A stretch of DNA of 7,771 bases from Candidatus Melainabacteria bacterium. Lineage in GTDB: Bacteria > Cyanobacteriota > Vampirovibrionia > Obscuribacterales > Obscuribacteraceae. The stretch covers positions 1 to 7,771 of the forward strand of contig PLXC01000130.1 of the NCBI GenBank assembly GCA_003151275.1, read 5' to 3'. Below are positions 5,707 to 7,771 of the stretch, one piece after another; within the stretch, counting starts at the first letter, position 1, and each line of letters begins with the position of its first letter. Below the pieces are notes generated by a model, which searched no databases, had not been told where the DNA came from, and worked only from the letters and a program-made list of their open reading frames with translations. The position numbers and the translations under genes are program-made.

Positions 5707-6572
5707 ACCCTGCAATCCTATCCATGTTGAGCCGCTACCAGTGCGTGACAGTACAAGATTACGAAAACGCGCTCAAGGAGATTATTCAGGAGATAGCGCT
5801 TTTGGGTCTGTGGCGATCGAAGTTTTTCGAACACGCTGCTTTCTATGGCGGAACAGCGCTGAGAATCCTCTATGGGCTTGACCGCTTTTCGGAAGACCTC
5901 GACTTCTCGCTTCTAAAGCCGCAAGAGGATTTTAGTTTACGCCCGTATCTTGTGGCGATCGAAGTGGAACTTGAAGCGATGGGATTTCGTGTCACCGTCG
6001 AAGAGCGCGACAAGAAGGTCGCGACGGCGATCGAATCAGCGTTCATCAAGGCCGACACCAGGGTGCATTTCATAAGGATTACCGTGCCTGAAGCCGTCTC
6101 TGACCGCATTCAAAAGAACAAGCTCCTGAACGTGAAGTTTGAAGTTGATACCGATCCCCCTGGTGGATTCAACACGGAAGCAAAGACAATTTTGCAACCG
6201 ATTCCCTTTTCGGTGAACACATACAAGATGCCCGACCTGTTTGCCGGCAAGATCCATGCGGTCCTTCATCGACAATGGAAGAATAGAATCAAAGGCCGCG
6301 ACTATTACGATTTCGTCTGGTACGTGGGCCGCGATGTGCCGGTACACTTAAGTCATTTAGAGCAAAGACTTCGGCAAACTGGCGGGTGGACGATGAAACG
6401 AAAGATGCAGCAAGCAGACTTGCTCGGTCTTTTGGAAAAGAAATTTGAGCAGCTGGACGTTGCTGCAGCAAAGAAAGAGGTAACACCATTTCTTCGAGAT
6501 CCAGCAGCAGTCGATGTTTGGTCAAGAGACTTTTTCATATCTTTATTGCCACGACTGAAAGTGGAGCTGTAA
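5703..6572 (+). CDS. abiEii: AbiEii-family nucleotidyltransferase toxin
   Basis: The protein is an intact 289 residues of the AbiEii/DUF1814 (COG2253) minimal nucleotidyltransferase family. Motifs appear in order: FYGGTALR (47-54), the nucleotide-binding GG(T/S) loop; RFSEDLDFS (61-69), with metal-binding D65 and D67; VKFEVDT (144-150), supplying a further acidic residue; and AGKIHAVLHR (181-190) with KGRDYYDFVWY (197-207), the conserved second-half motifs. All key residues seen in the family are present, so the enzyme is probably active. Known relatives block growth by nucleotidyl transfer: streptococcal AbiEii binds GTP, and mycobacterial MenT relatives add nucleotides to the tRNA acceptor end. 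The substrate here cannot be read from sequence. Such pairs give abortive phage defence and stabilise mobile DNA. The start overlaps the antitoxin stop by four bases, with GGAG five bases upstream. No terminator hairpin is seen after the stop. Confidence 0.92.
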   Translation: MNPAILSMLSRYQCVTVQDYENALKEIIQEIALLGLWRSKFFEHAAFYGGTALRILYGLDRFSEDLDFSLLKPQEDFSLRPYLVAIEVELEAMGFRVTVEERDKKVATAIESAFIKADTRVHFIRITVPEAVSDRIQKNKLLNVKFEVDTDPPGGFNTEAKTILQPIPFSVNTYKMPDLFAGKIHAVLHRQWKNRIKGRDYYDFVWYVGRDVPVHLSHLEQRLRQTGGWTMKRKMQQADLLGLLEKKFEQLDVAAAKKEVTPFLRDPAAVDVWSRDFFISLLPRLKVEL

Positions 6573-6624
6573 CAATGCCACCATGTAACATCGTGAATGA
6601 AAACCTGAACATTTAAAGAGAAAA

Positions 6625-6655
6625 TTCACACAGTTACCTAATGTCGCGCTAAGAT
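6625..6655 (+). promoter_or_regulatory. Possible promoter of the exported TPR gene
   Basis: TTCACA (6625-6630, five of six to the -35 consensus) and TAAGAT (6650-6655, four of six to the -10) are separated by 19 bases, slightly long. They lie about 40 bases before the start codon at 6694, in the only gap between the AbiE operon and this gene. Weak support. Confidence 0.3.
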
Positions 6656-6693
6656 CTTCTTTCTATTCCAGATCACTCGCAAGCAGGTTCTCA

Positions 6694-7771
6694 ATGAGAT
6701 CAAATCGCTTACTGGCAGCCGTACTTGGACTTTCTTTCGCACTCATGCGAGAGCCAAGTTACGCGGCAGTTTCACAGAGTAATCAGCCCTCTGCTGCTGA
6801 GAGTTCTGCCGCGTCTACCGCTTCTAGTGCTCAACCGCTGCAAATGGAAACCCTGATCGCCGCCGCTCAGACTAACTACCAGCACGGTCGTTATAAAGAA
6901 TCTATTCAACTTTTTGAACAAGCACAACAGTTGGGCGCCAACACGAGTTACCAAAAGGCGCTGATTTCACTTGGTCTGGCCGAAGCGTATAGGTCGTCTG
7001 GAAGGTTTAAAGACGCCGAGGCACTCTTCAAAAAAGCCATTGACGAAGCCGAACAAGAAGACCAGAAGCACCTCGACAAGAAATACAAGGCGAGCAAACA
7101 ACGGGCCAGCGATCTGGTTCCGACTATGATGAGCGATCTGTCTGTGGTTTATCTGGACCAGAGTAGATTTCCAGAGTGCGAACAAATTCTCAACAGTTCG
7201 CTCGCCATCGGGACGAAGAAGGTAGGACCAAATAGCACGGCTCTGGCTCTACCTCTCAACGGTTTGACGAGACTGTACCTCAAGTGGGGAAAGTTGAGCG
7301 ACGCGAAGAGAATAAACGACAAAACTCTCTTGTTATTCAACACGCCTCAATCCAAACAAAATTGGCTATATGCTTACACCGCATTCAACATGGCCCAAAT
7401 ACTGAATGAGAAGGGCGATTACAAGAAGGCCGAAGCACTGTACAAAGCAACTTTGCTTGGCATCCAATCTTTGCTTGGATTCGAGCACGAGTCCGTCGCT
7501 GCAGTGCTCGAGCCTCTTGGTGAATTGTATCGAAAGGAGAGCCGATACAGTGAAGCAAGAAAAATATTTCAACAGGTTCGCAAGATTCGTGAATTAGCTT
7601 TGACAAAAGAGCATCCAGACTATGGAAAAGCACTGCTTGACTTGGCTTTGGTCTGTAGAGACGAAGGTCGTTATGTCAAGGCACAAGATCTTTGCCAACA
7701 GGCGACGGCAATCATCGAACGCGCGCTAGGACAAAGCAACGTCGAGATCTCCAAGTGTTGGATTACACAAG
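6694..7771 (+). CDS. Exported TPR-repeat protein (kinesin-light-chain type), 3' end beyond window
   Basis: The frame is open from ATG 6694 to the right edge, 359 codons plus one base. AGG sits six bases before the ATG. Residues 1-24 form a signal peptide: MRSNR, a hydrophobic core LLAAVLGLSFALM, then PSYA with likely cleavage after A24, so the protein is probably periplasmic or secreted. A Ser/Ala/Gln-rich linker (25-48) follows. TPR units are seen at about 54-82 (NYQHGRYKESIQLFEQA), 90-118 (AYRSSGRFKDAEALFKKA), 144-170, 230-262 (ILNEKGDYKKAEALYKA), 270-300 (LYRKESRYSEARKIFQQ) and 310-345 (VCRDEGRYVKAQDLCQQA). The later units are spaced about 42 residues apart and include ALG- and EH-type turns, as in kinesin-light-chain-like TPRs. 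No enzyme motif is visible. It likely serves as a protein-binding scaffold outside the cytoplasm; its partner is unknown. It appears independent of the AbiE operon, 121 bases upstream. Confidence 0.85.
   Translation, partial: MRSNRLLAAVLGLSFALMREPSYAAVSQSNQPSAAESSAASTASSAQPLQMETLIAAAQTNYQHGRYKESIQLFEQAQQLGANTSYQKALISLGLAEAYRSSGRFKDAEALFKKAIDEAEQEDQKHLDKKYKASKQRASDLVPTMMSDLSVVYLDQSRFPECEQILNSSLAIGTKKVGPNSTALALPLNGLTRLYLKWGKLSDAKRINDKTLLLFNTPQSKQNWLYAYTAFNMAQILNEKGDYKKAEALYKATLLGIQSLLGFEHESVAAVLEPLGELYRKESRYSEARKIFQQVRKIRELALTKEHPDYGKALLDLALVCRDEGRYVKAQDLCQQATAIIERALGQSNVEISKCWITQ

Noticed and set aside
5870..6525. Several minus-strand open frames of 60-100 codons
   Set aside because: They lie antisense to the AbiEii gene, whose motifs are unambiguous; they are shadow frames.
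6772..7633. Several minus-strand frames and one plus-strand frame (7406-7597)
   Set aside because: All fall inside the exported TPR gene, which is open across the whole stretch with clear signal peptide and repeats.

Overview
The window looks like a chromosomal stretch of a free-living bacterium of moderate GC content (about 45-50% by eye, not computed). A DUF4388/PATAN protein, an MshEN-like protein and an exported kinesin-light-chain-type TPR protein together suggest the Cyanobacteria/Melainabacteria side of the tree, for example Obscuribacterales. This is an inference from domain content; there is no rRNA or other marker gene to confirm it.

Layout: positions 1-2359 hold a leftward two-gene operon. 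The first gene (824-2359) encodes an intact 511-residue protein with a DUF4388/PATAN domain and a C-terminal GGDEF-like domain whose active-site signature has decayed. The second gene (start at 824, running off the left edge) starts on the last base of the first gene's stop codon. It encodes an N-terminal pair of 24-residue MshEN-like motifs, then a low-complexity tail with two sets of short tandem repeats. Positions 2360-2947 are a 588-base divergent intergenic region with no convincing gene.

Two rightward genes follow: a multi-span membrane protein (2948-3941) and a small TPR-like protein (4045-4771). Each is split by an apparent single extra T in a short T run, at 3129-3133 and 4558-4561. 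Removing one T restores a single long frame in both cases, so these are either base-calling errors or recent inactivating mutations.

Next comes an intact AbiE-type toxin-antitoxin pair (5038-6572): an AbiEi-family winged-helix antitoxin/repressor overlapping by 4 bases an AbiEii-family nucleotidyltransferase toxin. A perfect GTTAGA/TCTAAC inverted repeat, with further half-sites, lies just upstream and is a good candidate for the autoregulatory operator. The window ends inside an exported TPR-repeat protein (start 6694).

The most interesting idea is in the leftward operon. A PATAN plus degenerate-GGDEF protein is translationally coupled to a protein with the domain that binds cyclic-di-GMP in pilus and secretion ATPases, which suggests a small c-di-GMP or motility/secretion regulatory module. 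The AbiE pair is a recognisable defence/stability module sitting beside two damaged genes, a typical accessory-region setting.
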